Both the position numbers and the translations under genes were made by a program. DNA of 9,199 bases. Origin: Planctomycetota bacterium (GTDB lineage: Bacteria; Planctomycetota; PUPC01; JACPCR01). Positions within the stretch are counted from its first letter, which is position 1. The number at the start of each line of letters is the position of its first letter. The notes beneath the pieces were generated by a model, which saw nothing but the letters and a program-made list of their open reading frames with translations, made no database searches and was not told the origin of the DNA. The DNA lies in assembly GCA_030740295.1 (NCBI GenBank), contig JASLXP010000184.1, forward strand, positions 1 to 9,199, read 5' to 3'. Positions 1 through 7,600 of this stretch are shown here, piece by piece.

Positions 1-1
1 T

Positions 2-559
2 TATGGGGTGTTCCTCAAGTCTTACGCCAACGATCCCCAGTTCAAAGACAAGATTCTTGATATCAAATTCAGGGCAGGCCAGAGCTATTTTCACCAGAAA
101 GAATACACACTCGCCATCGCCCACTTGAAGGCTGCTGCCGATTCATACAAGAATGCTAAAGATCCTAAGCGATTCCTGGTCCTGCCTTACCTGTCAGACA
201 GTCTCAAAGAAAAAGGAAAATCACTCAGGGCAGAAAAGAAAACCAAGGAAGCGAATGAGCTTTTTCAGGAAGCCTTGACTGGCTGGGCAATCCTGAAGAA
301 CAGCTACAAAGCCGATTCACCTGAGTGGTGGAGGCCCATGTATGAAATAGCCGAGCTCTATTACTTGATGGGAAAATATGATGACTGTTTGAAACACATT
401 TCAATTACAAACCAGATGTACCCCAAAATGGGTGGGCCGGAACTGAAAAGAAAGTTTATCTGGTTAGTGGAGCAGTTGATTAAGATATATGCAAAAGACA
501 GGGCCAAGCTTAACAGGGCCGAGACACTGTTAGAGAACTTAAAGAAGGTCGATAAATAA
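2..559 (+). CDS. TPR-repeat protein, C-terminal part (5' end outside window)
   Basis: The reading frame is open to the left window edge, so this is the 3' part of a longer gene. The GTG at 8 is only an internal valine codon and has no ribosome binding site. The visible ~185 residues are almost wholly alpha-helical with TPR-like helix pairs: a Tyr/Phe-rich stretch around AIAHLKAAADSY, a second pair around ANELFQEALTGW, and a clear one at WWRPMYEIAELYYLMGKYDD followed by a conserved-looking YPKMGGPELK segment. TPR domains are protein-protein interaction scaffolds with no catalytic role. The gene lies 23 bp upstream of a secreted TPR-SH3 gene and heads the ExbB/ExbD cluster, so it may be a periplasmic or envelope scaffold in the same operon. 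A signal peptide cannot be judged because the N-terminus is missing. TPR assignment is fairly sure; the specific partner is unknown. Confidence 0.8.
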   Translation, partial: YGVFLKSYANDPQFKDKILDIKFRAGQSYFHQKEYTLAIAHLKAAADSYKNAKDPKRFLVLPYLSDSLKEKGKSLRAEKKTKEANELFQEALTGWAILKNSYKADSPEWWRPMYEIAELYYLMGKYDDCLKHISITNQMYPKMGGPELKRKFIWLVEQLIKIYAKDRAKLNRAETLLENLKKVDK

Positions 560-582
560 ACACAACCCAGGTAATAACACAC

Positions 583-2094
583 ATGTTTAACAAAGCACTC
601 ACTATCGCCCTGGCCCTGTCGACTCTCAATCTCTGGGCTCAAACAAAAACAGATACCATCATCAGGCGCGACGGTAACCTGCAGGAACGGATCACCATTA
701 AATCCGATCAGTATGATAAAGTTTCTTTCTCCATGCGGGCCATGGACAACAGAACTTTGGACTCAGCTTACCCTGCAGACAGTGTCGTTGACATCCTGTA
801 TGGAGATGCCCCCGTCGATTTCCAGGCCGGCAGAAACCTGATGGAATCGGAACGGTTCGAAGCTGCCCTCAAAAAACTCACTACTGCCGAATCCAAACCG
901 GTATCACGATCCTGGTTCAAATTACAGATCGCCTTCAACAAAGCTGTGTGCAATCACAAGCTCGGGCGTTATGACAAGGCCATCCCGTTATACGACCAAG
1001 TCACTAAGTTAGATCCCAAAGCACGCATCACCCCCATTGCGTTCATGCATATGGGAGAATGCTACCTCAAGCAGGGGAAGGGAGCAGATGCATCCAAAGC
1101 TTTTACCCAATTAGCTCAGAAGGACTATTCCTCGATCTACAAACTCATAGGAGCCTTGGGTAAGGCGCAGAGCCAACAGCTCGATGCGAATGGCCAGGAG
1201 GAGGCCCTTAAAGGATTTGAGGGTCTCTTAACTCAGTTTCAGACTGAGGAGCTCGGCGAAAAACTGAAGGGCTCCCGATACAAGAAGATTCTTTTGCAGA
1301 GCCGTCTCGGAAAAGGAAGCTCTTTAGTAAAGATGAAGAAGCAGCAAGAGGCCGAGAGGTGGTACGAGGAAATTATCGGGGCCGCCAGAGAAGAGAAATA
1401 TGGCGAAGCGGATGTTTTCAATGCAAGAGGCGACGCTATGGTACTGACAGAGCAGTACCTGCGAGCTCTCTGGGATTACCAGCGCGTCGCGACCGTTCAT
1501 TTTTCTGATAAGACGCAGCACAAATATGCAGTGTCAAAATGTGTGGAGGTATTTCCGCTTGCCGGAGATGCGAAAAATGCCAAACGTTACGCGGCCCTTC
1601 TTGAAAGTTCCTATGGTGAAAAAAAGACGGTCCAGAAGGTAGCTGTTGAGCCCAAAGAAACCGTGCCCACTGTGGAGAAACCAAAGGAAGTAGCCATTGC
1701 CCTGGCAGATGCTCCTTTCTATGTGAAACAGAAGGTGCAGGGCAACATTACGAAAGGCCAGTCATATCCATTCATAAAAATCAACGCCACTTGGGTAAAT
1801 ATCGTTGGCCCTGGAAATCAGAATGGTTGGGTGCAGAAAGACAAAGTCCGGATTGGAAAGCCTGAAACCGCAAAGAAGGAAGAACCCGCCAAGGTAGACG
1901 TGAAGATGGTTACCGTCATTGTTGAAGGAGCCAAAATCTATGACGGAAACCAAAAGGTATTTCATACCGCGAAGAAGGGAGAAAAATATCAGGTGGTGGA
2001 TGAAACCCAAAAGGCTGCCGGCTGGTACGGAATCCAGGTGACCGTCAATGGCAAAACTGTCAGCGGCTGGGTCAGCCTGCAGCAAGTACAATAA
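583..2094 (+). CDS. Secreted TPR protein with two C-terminal SH3-like domains
   Basis: A 503-residue protein. Residues 1-19 form a signal peptide (Lys4, hydrophobic core, cleavage likely after LWA), so it is probably periplasmic. Residues about 21-77 form a small beta-rich segment ending in VVDILYGDAP; this kind of segment precedes TPR arrays in PVC proteins (from memory, not searched). Residues about 80-320 are TPR-like helical repeats, clearest at FEAALKKL, YDKAIPLYDQVTKLDP and GADASKAFTQLA. A charged Lys/Glu/Pro linker leads to two bacterial SH3-like modules, about 378-425 (ending NGWVQKDKV) and 441-503 (ending SGWVSLQQV). Each ends in the typical GWV strand. Bacterial SH3 domains often bind peptidoglycan or peptides, so this could link the ExbB/ExbD motor to the cell wall. 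The ATG at 583 has a modest AGGT upstream, and the start is supported mainly by the signal peptide. It follows the upstream TPR gene by 23 bp. The exact function is not known. Confidence 0.85.
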   Translation: MFNKALTIALALSTLNLWAQTKTDTIIRRDGNLQERITIKSDQYDKVSFSMRAMDNRTLDSAYPADSVVDILYGDAPVDFQAGRNLMESERFEAALKKLTTAESKPVSRSWFKLQIAFNKAVCNHKLGRYDKAIPLYDQVTKLDPKARITPIAFMHMGECYLKQGKGADASKAFTQLAQKDYSSIYKLIGALGKAQSQQLDANGQEEALKGFEGLLTQFQTEELGEKLKGSRYKKILLQSRLGKGSSLVKMKKQQEAERWYEEIIGAAREEKYGEADVFNARGDAMVLTEQYLRALWDYQRVATVHFSDKTQHKYAVSKCVEVFPLAGDAKNAKRYAALLESSYGEKKTVQKVAVEPKETVPTVEKPKEVAIALADAPFYVKQKVQGNITKGQSYPFIKINATWVNIVGPGNQNGWVQKDKVRIGKPETAKKEEPAKVDVKMVTVIVEGAKIYDGNQKVFHTAKKGEKYQVVDETQKAAGWYGIQVTVNGKTVSGWVSLQQVQ

Positions 2095-2110
2095 CGCGGT
2101 TTTGAGGCTA

Positions 2111-2138
2111 TTGAATTATGGGTCGTGTTCGTTAAACT
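2111..2138 (+). promoter_or_regulatory. Possible sigma70-like promoter before exbB
   Basis: In the 111-bp gap between the TPR-SH3 gene and exbB, TTGAAT (2111-2116) is followed after 16 bases by TAAACT (2133-2138). This is a plausible but weak -35/-10 pair. The gap is the longest in the cluster, so separate transcription of exbB-exbD-exbD is possible. No terminator was seen after the TPR-SH3 gene, so read-through is equally possible. Confidence 0.2.
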
Positions 2139-2205
2139 TCGTCGCTTCCGTTCTTGCGGAGCGGAAAGTGGGCGTAAGATTCGCAGACTTTGAGGAGCAT
2201 CTAAG

Positions 2206-3063
2206 GTGAAATTCAAGCTAGCATATCTGTCGTTTGTATTGTTGTTGATGGGCGGCTGGAATCCTTCTGGCGTGTTTGCTGAGGACGGTGGCGATCCTCC
2301 TGTTGAAGAAGGTGGTGAGATAGACGAGGGTGTTGACGAGGGCGTTGACGAAGGAATAGACGAGGGCGTTGACGAAGGAATAGACGAGGGCGTTGACGAA
2401 GGAATAGACGAGGGGGCTCCTGCCGGTGGAGGCGATACTGATGAGGGTGGCATGACCCTCCTTGATCTTCTGACCGCTGGTGGTGCCGTTGGATACTTGA
2501 TTCTTGCTCTATCGGTCATTGGGCTTGGTCTTGTATTCGAGAACTTCTTCTCGGTCCGGCGTTCCCAACTCATGCCACCTGAAATCATTGAAGAATTGGA
2601 GAGGTACTTCCAGGAAGAGGCTTATGAGGAAGCCCTCGAGCTCTGCGATGCCGAGCAGAATCTACTGACAAATATGATTGGGGCCGGGCTCTCAAAGATT
2701 GCCGGAGGCTATGATGCCATCACTGAAGCGATGGATTCCGCACTCGAGGAAGGGGCTACAGCACTGCACCAAAAGGTGAACTACCTCAGTCTTATTGGTA
2801 ATGTTGCGCCAATGATGGGGCTGATTGGAACAGTCCAGGGCATGATCGCTGCCTTCGATACCATGAAAAGGCAGGGAGGCGCCCCAAAACCTGCTGAGCT
2901 CGCCGGAGATATTTCTCTGGCACTCGTCACCACCCTTCTCGGCCTTTGTGTGGCCATTCCAATGCTCGCCTTCCACATGTTTCTTAAGAACAGAGTTGTA
3001 AAGATTATTCTCGAGGCAGAAGCTGTGGCTACCGAGCTCATGGAGCGATTCAAGGCAAGTTAA
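2206..3063 (+). CDS. exbB: MotA/TolQ/ExbB-family proton channel with signal peptide and acidic repeat
   Basis: A 285-residue ExbB/TolQ-type subunit of an inner-membrane proton-motive-force motor. The GTG start at 2206 is chosen because GAGGAG (2192-2197) lies 8 bases upstream and a signal peptide follows (residues 1-25, cleavage likely after VFA). Residues 26-83 are a periplasmic Glu/Asp/Gly-rich segment containing eight (I/V)DEG repeats (39-70). Transmembrane helices are about 93-111, 193-217 and 236-257. The last two carry the family hallmarks APMMGLIGTVQGM, with Thr209, and SLALVTTLLGL, with Thr242/243. The cytoplasmic part lies between helices 1 and 2. Classical ExbB and TolQ have only a short N-terminal periplasmic tail, so the cleaved, extended N-terminus puts this with the long ExbB variants. 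By eye, the TM3 Glu of E. coli ExbB (E176) aligns with Leu238 here. Two exbD genes follow directly. Family assignment is very sure; exbB versus tolQ is not. Confidence 0.92.
   Translation: MKFKLAYLSFVLLLMGGWNPSGVFAEDGGDPPVEEGGEIDEGVDEGVDEGIDEGVDEGIDEGVDEGIDEGAPAGGGDTDEGGMTLLDLLTAGGAVGYLILALSVIGLGLVFENFFSVRRSQLMPPEIIEELERYFQEEAYEEALELCDAEQNLLTNMIGAGLSKIAGGYDAITEAMDSALEEGATALHQKVNYLSLIGNVAPMMGLIGTVQGMIAAFDTMKRQGGAPKPAELAGDISLALVTTLLGLCVAIPMLAFHMFLKNRVVKIILEAEAVATELMERFKAS
2320..2415 (+). repeat. In-frame tandem repeat encoding eight (I/V)DEG units
   Basis: The 96-bp tract encodes IDEG, VDEG, VDEG, IDEG, VDEG, IDEG, VDEG, IDEG. At DNA level the strongest unit is 24 bp (GAC GAG GGC GTT GAC GAA GGA ATA). 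It occurs in three perfect copies at 2335-2358, 2359-2382 and 2383-2406, followed by an 8-base partial copy. Because all copies are multiples of 12 bp, slippage would change length without shifting frame. The peptide is highly acidic (16 acidic residues in 32) and is predicted to lie in the periplasm. Confidence 0.95.
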
Positions 3064-3074
3064 GGAGTTCACGG

Positions 3075-3527
3075 ATGAAGAAACGCACTGTCCCGGAAGA
3101 AGCAGCAGAAGTGAATCTGACGCCGATGATCGACGTCACATTCCAGCTCCTCATCTTCTTTATGGTCACCTCTGAGATGGCCAAGCTCGATAACATCAAA
3201 GAGCTCCATCTTCCTCAGGCCGATGCGGCCACTCCGGATGAGAGCCCGCCTCCGGACCGTCTGGTCATCAACGTTCTACCTCAGAAAGAAGATAAAAGTG
3301 GAGTTCGGTACATCATCGGTGGTGATGAACGGGACATGGATGGTCTCACCCAGCTCATTTATCGAGAATCCAAACTTTCTCGGGGGAACGACGACTTCTC
3401 CAGCCGGCCCGTGCTGATTCGAGCCGACCAGAATGTGTCTTACAAACATATTCAGAAATTGATGGATATGCTGATGAGAGAAAAAATCTGGAAATTGTCG
3501 TTCGGTGCTGCAAAGAAGGAGCAATAG
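3075..3527 (+). CDS. exbD: ExbD/TolR-family biopolymer transport protein (first copy)
   Basis: A 150-residue ExbD/TolR protein, the usual length for the family. A short cytoplasmic N-terminus (1-14) leads into the signature LTPMIDVTFQLLIFFMV (15-31). This contains the single membrane helix and the essential proton-pathway aspartate, here Asp20 (compare ExbD Asp25 and TolR Asp23). Residues about 33-150 form the periplasmic alpha/beta domain, with a Pro/Asp-rich hinge (TPDESPPPDR), the strand VLIRADQNVSY and the helix that follows it. The start is fixed by AAGGAG (3062-3067), which overlaps the exbB stop and sits 7 bases from the ATG. The 11-bp gap implies translational coupling with exbB. With ExbB it should form the proton-driven stator. 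Whether it powers a TonB-like, Tol-like or other device cannot be told, since no effector gene is in the window. Confidence 0.93.
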   Translation: MKKRTVPEEAAEVNLTPMIDVTFQLLIFFMVTSEMAKLDNIKELHLPQADAATPDESPPPDRLVINVLPQKEDKSGVRYIIGGDERDMDGLTQLIYRESKLSRGNDDFSSRPVLIRADQNVSYKHIQKLMDMLMREKIWKLSFGAAKKEQ

Positions 3528-3536
3528 GAGAACAGC

Positions 3537-4013
3537 ATGGCCGATAAAGCAAGTGCCGGTGGGGCCGAAGAGAAAATGTCTGAAATGCAGATGACACCAA
3601 TGATTGATGTCACCTTTCAGATGCTGATTTTCTTCATGGTCGGGATGCAGATCAAAATCCCGGAAGGCATCCTCAATTCATACCTTCCCAAAGACCGCGG
3701 CGTAGGGATGCCCCAGGAGCAGGACAATCCTGATATTACCCCGCCCGAAGTGAAGATCCGGCTCGAAAAGAACAAAGTCGCTTCGACGGACGAGAATACC
3801 GTGGTCGATATTTATTTTGAGCAGTACAGTTGTCCCGACATTCAGGACCTTGAAGACAAACTTGTCCGGCTGGGTCAGGAGCTCTCGAGCATACCAGTGG
3901 TGATTGATGGCGGTCCCGACGTGCCGTTCAGCTACGTCTTAGGCACTTTGAATGCCTGTGTGAAGGCCAGATTTACTCAGATATCGTTCAAGGCACCCCC
4001 TGAGGGGATGTGA
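3537..4013 (+). CDS. ExbD/TolR-family biopolymer transport protein (second, divergent copy)
   Basis: A second ExbD/TolR protein of 158 residues. The signature MTPMIDVTFQMLIFFMV (19-35) carries the conserved membrane Asp24. The N-terminal cytoplasmic tail is Ala/Gly/Glu-rich. The periplasmic part differs strongly from the first copy: a proline-rich stretch (DITPPEVKI), a longer central segment (VVDIYFEQYSCPDI) and the usual C-terminal motif VVIDGGPDVPFSYV. Similarity between the two copies is high only at the membrane helix, so this is not a recent duplication. AGGAG (3526-3530) overlaps the exbD1 stop and lies 6 bases before the ATG, again suggesting coupled translation. Two ExbD paralogues behind one ExbB suggest a hetero-oligomeric stator or two alternative complexes; this is inference. 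An 89-bp gap separates it from the thioredoxin gene. Confidence 0.92.
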   Translation: MADKASAGGAEEKMSEMQMTPMIDVTFQMLIFFMVGMQIKIPEGILNSYLPKDRGVGMPQEQDNPDITPPEVKIRLEKNKVASTDENTVVDIYFEQYSCPDIQDLEDKLVRLGQELSSIPVVIDGGPDVPFSYVLGTLNACVKARFTQISFKAPPEGM

Positions 4014-4019
4014 CCTCAC

Positions 4020-4047
4020 TTGGCCGCATTCAAAAGTTTGTTATAAA
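4020..4047 (+). promoter_or_regulatory. Candidate promoter for the thioredoxin gene
   Basis: In the 89-bp gap after exbD2, TTGGCC (4020-4025) and TATAAA (4042-4047) are separated by 16 bases, giving a sigma70-like pair with a good -10 element. It lies about 55 bases before the trxA ATG, a normal leader length. Seen by eye only. Co-transcription with the exb genes remains possible, as no terminator was found in the gap. Confidence 0.35.
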
Positions 4048-4090
4048 TCTCAGGCTGATACGACTCATTCCAGCCACCATAGATCAATGA

Positions 4091-4097
4091 AAGGAGG
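4091..4097 (+). promoter_or_regulatory. Strong Shine-Dalgarno for thioredoxin
   Basis: AAGGAGG sits 5 bases before the ATG at 4103. It is the best ribosome binding site in the window and fixes the start. It suggests higher translation than for the neighbouring genes, whose sites are shorter. Confidence 0.8.
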
Positions 4098-4102
4098 ACT
4101 AG

Positions 4103-4429
<327 letters not shown>

Positions 4430-4456
4430 GCAAAACTGAGAGAACAGTAACCAATG

Positions 4457-4486
4457 AAAGGACAGGTCTCAGGCCTGTCCTTTTTT
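4457..4486 (+). terminator. Rho-independent terminator after trxA
   Basis: A perfect 10-bp stem, AAAGGACAGG (4457-4466) with CCTGTCCTTT (4474-4483), encloses a 7-base loop (TCTCAGG), and the downstream arm runs into six T (4481-4486). It lies 28 bp after the trxA stop and should end transcription of everything upstream. It also separates the exb/trx region from the lyase gene, which must therefore have its own promoter. Confidence 0.93.
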
Positions 4487-4655
4487 GATCCGCCACAATC
4501 CGCACTTTCCCTGTCAGGTCAACGCCCGCAAACTCCGCCTGGCGGAAAGACCGTTTGTGTCCGTAACCACCTCCTCCGTACCGAGGGCCCCGACGATCCT
4601 GCGGACGAAACGAGCGACGAGAGTCGAGTCGCATTCTCACCTGAAAGTCGATCCC
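4487..4655 (+). promoter_or_regulatory. Leader region of the large lyase-like gene
   Basis: A 169-bp non-coding stretch between the terminator and the chosen start. It should hold the promoter of the large gene, but no convincing -35/-10 pair is visible. One compact dyad, TCCGCC-T-GGCGGA (4534-4546), could be an operator half-site pair or a small hairpin, but such a short GC-rich dyad may be chance. Only a weak purine stretch (GAAAG, about 4643-4647) precedes the ATG. The minus strand carries an Arg/Gly-rich open frame here, described under findings. Confidence 0.3.
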
Positions 4656-7600
4656 ATGAATCTCAAAAACACACTCTCACTCTGTCTGATCCTGAACGGC
4701 GCAATTGGCCAGCCCTTCACAACCCCCTACGAACATGTAGACAAACACCTGCCTGAAAAAACAGGCAACCGGCTCGTCTGGTCTGAATGGCTCCCGAGTG
4801 TCATTGCGCCAGCATATGAGACCCTCGCCGTTGAGAGCAAAGAGGCATTGACCAAGGCCAAGCGCAACCCGATCGAAAAGCCATTCCAGGGGAACATCGA
4901 GGATATGACCGCCTGGTGGCAGGCCGCGTACGATGAAGACAACCTGTACGTCTGGGTGCGCGTGAAAAAGCGCGGCGCGGAATTTCATCAACCGAAGGGC
5001 GGCGATGAATACAAGAAAGATCTCATCGAGCTTTTCATCGACCCGAGCGGCAAGGGCGAGCAAAAGTACCAGCTCTGTGCGAATCCTCTTGGGCTCCGCT
5101 ACGACGGCCATCAGGACAACGCGAAATGGAACGCCGACTGGACCACGACCGGCATCCATGAAAAAGAAAGGTGGGGTGTTAATTACACCATCCCGCTGGC
5201 CTGCTTTGGCAATAACTTCAGCCCTCAGACGAGAGTGATCGGGATCAACGTCGGCGTCGTCATCGATGGCCAGCTTGTGAGTTGGAACGGCAAATGGGGC
5301 ACTCCCAAGACCTACGGACAACTCTGGCTCGGCAGAATCGAAAAGCCCCCGGTTACCCGGGTGGGCATGTCGCTGTTGATGGACAGAAAGATCTATGACG
5401 CGCTCGACCTGACCGCGCAGGGACATCTGAAAGCCAGCGAAATCCTGCCAAAGGACGCAGGCATCAGGATGACCCTCTCAAACGATGAAGGCTATCTGTA
5501 TGAAACTCAGATCAAGACGCCGCAGCATGGCTCGCTGCTGGCATTCCTGCTCGACATCCGCGGCCTGAATCCGGGCAGATACAACCTTGTCACGGACGTT
5601 GTCCGTGAGGAAAAAGTCATCGGCACGAGCAAGAGCGCTTTTCAGATAGTCCCGCTCGTTCACGGCGCGAAGAAGCCTCCGCCGTCCGGGAAGATCCCCA
5701 TCCTCGTTCAGCCCAATGCCGTTGCGCATGGCGAGCGGCTGTTGACATGCGGCGTACCTCTTCCGCGGGGTGTTGCCATGACCGCCAATCATGTCCGGCT
5801 CATGAATGATGATGGCAAGACGGAGATGCCGCTGCAGGCGAAGGTCACCGCCCGCTGGTCGCCGAGAGGATATGTGAAGTGGATGCTGCTGGATTTCCCG
5901 GGCCGCGTCCGGAAGGAAGAGATCACGACCTATCAGCTCGAATACGGACCGGAAGTAAAACGGGCACAACCACAGACAACGCTCTCGATGACACGTGAGG
6001 CGGGGCTCATTCATGTCAGCACGGGCCCATTGCAGTTCAGCCTTCGGGAAAGCGGCTTTTCATTTCTCGAAAGCGCCACGCTGAATGGGAAGGAATTGAT
6101 TAGCGGCAGTCGCATCACACTGGCCGATGAGTTTGGCAACCTCTATGAGGCCGCGGCCGATAAGGATTCGACCGTCACCATCGAGGAGTCCGGGCCGTTC
6201 CGCGCGGTGATTGCCGCGAAGGGCTGGTTCGCCAATCGTGGCCGGAAGGTCGGCCAGTATGTGGTTCGCATTTACGCATACGCGGGCCAGGCCCACCTGC
6301 GTGTCTTTCATACCTTCATCATTACCGAAAGCACGAAGAAGATTCGCTATCGGAATATCTCCCTCGAATCACGGCTTACTCGTGCGGGCGACAAGGCGTT
6401 CGGGACGGATAACGGCCGCGTCTTCACCGAAAGCTCGCGTGCGTGGCTCGTCCAGGAATCACACGATCGATTCAGGGTCGCTACCTCTCGATTCAAAGGA
6501 GAAAAAGTCATCGCTGCCGGCAGGCGAAGCAGCGGCTGGGCCGGCGCCGGGGGAGTCACCGTAGCGGTTCGTGACATGTGGCAGCAGTTTCCGAAGGAGT
6601 TGGAAATCGATGGCCGCAATTTGAGGGTCCACTTCTGGCCGAAGCATCCCGGTCCCATTCGCCATCCCAGGGAGAAGGTCACCGCGCGGGATATCCACAT
6701 GCTCTGGTTCGCGCACGAAGGGGAACTGCTCGATTTTTCGATGCCAGCCGACTATGCGAGCTTCCCCAAAGGAAGGGACGAGTTCCATTACATCACCAAT
6801 GTGCTCAAGAACCATTCCGATGAGGCCCTCGGCATCGCCAAGACCCATGAGATGGTCTGGCATTTCCACAAGCCCGGCGCAGACTTAAGCGAGGATGTCG
6901 CCGCACTCAACGAAGACATCGCCTGCCTGCCGGCCCCGAAATGGATTGCCGATACGGGCGTCCTCGGACGCATTCATCCGGTCGATACTGAACGCTTCCC
7001 GGAAATCGAGACTGCCCTTTCCGCGCACTTCGATTACCTCCAGCGCATGACCGAGTATCTGCATGATTACGGCATGTGGAATTTTGGTGATCGCCACAGC
7101 CGGTGGAACGTCTGGGAGAGGCGTGCCCCCGTCAATCGCACCTGGGCCAATCATCATCACGGCAATCCGCGCACCTACTGGCTGCAATACTTGAGGTCGG
7201 GCCAATCGAAATACCTCACGGCCGCCCGTCGGCATGCCATGCATCTGATGGATGTAGACATCTGCCATTACTCTACCCCCGAATACGAAGCCAAAGGTTA
7301 CCCGAACCATAAGATCCCGGGCGCGCTCTGTGATTACAAGGGCCTCGTTCACTGGCACTCCGGCGGGCGCCTCTACGATTACAACAACCTCAACGATTAC
7401 CTCTTCTACAATTACTATCTGACGGGTTACCGGAGGGCGGTGGACGTGGCGCAAGAGACCGCGGATTCTGTCGCACGCATCGAACCCAATCTTAATCCCG
7501 GACGCGACGGCGCAGGGCCGCTGTCGAGCCTGACCTTCCTTTACGAATCGACCTGGGACCCTCGTCTGCTGCCACGCATCCAGGGCTATGGCCGGGTGAT

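Noticed and set aside
2146..2166. Possible hairpin (TTCCG ... CGGAA) before exbB considered as a terminator
   Set aside because: Only 5 bp with an 11-base loop and no T-run; not a credible terminator.
2320..2415. Tandem repeat considered as a CRISPR-like array
   Set aside because: Units are directly adjacent without spacers, keep the reading frame and encode a regular peptide.
1989..2588. 199-aa minus-strand frame rich in Pro/Ser/Thr repeats
   Set aside because: Its low-complexity section is the antisense of the (I/V)DEG repeat of exbB, and it overlaps the exbB start and the TPR-SH3 end. It is a shadow frame.
4485..4655. Upstream extension of the large gene to a TTG at 4485
   Set aside because: The TTG lies within the T-run of the trxA terminator and has no ribosome binding site. 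The added 57 residues are basic and non-conserved in character, while the ATG at 4656 starts a signal-peptide-like sequence.
4677..5426. 249-aa minus-strand frame
   Set aside because: Antisense to the signal peptide and CBM9-like domain of the large gene, with no ribosome binding site or recognisable motif.
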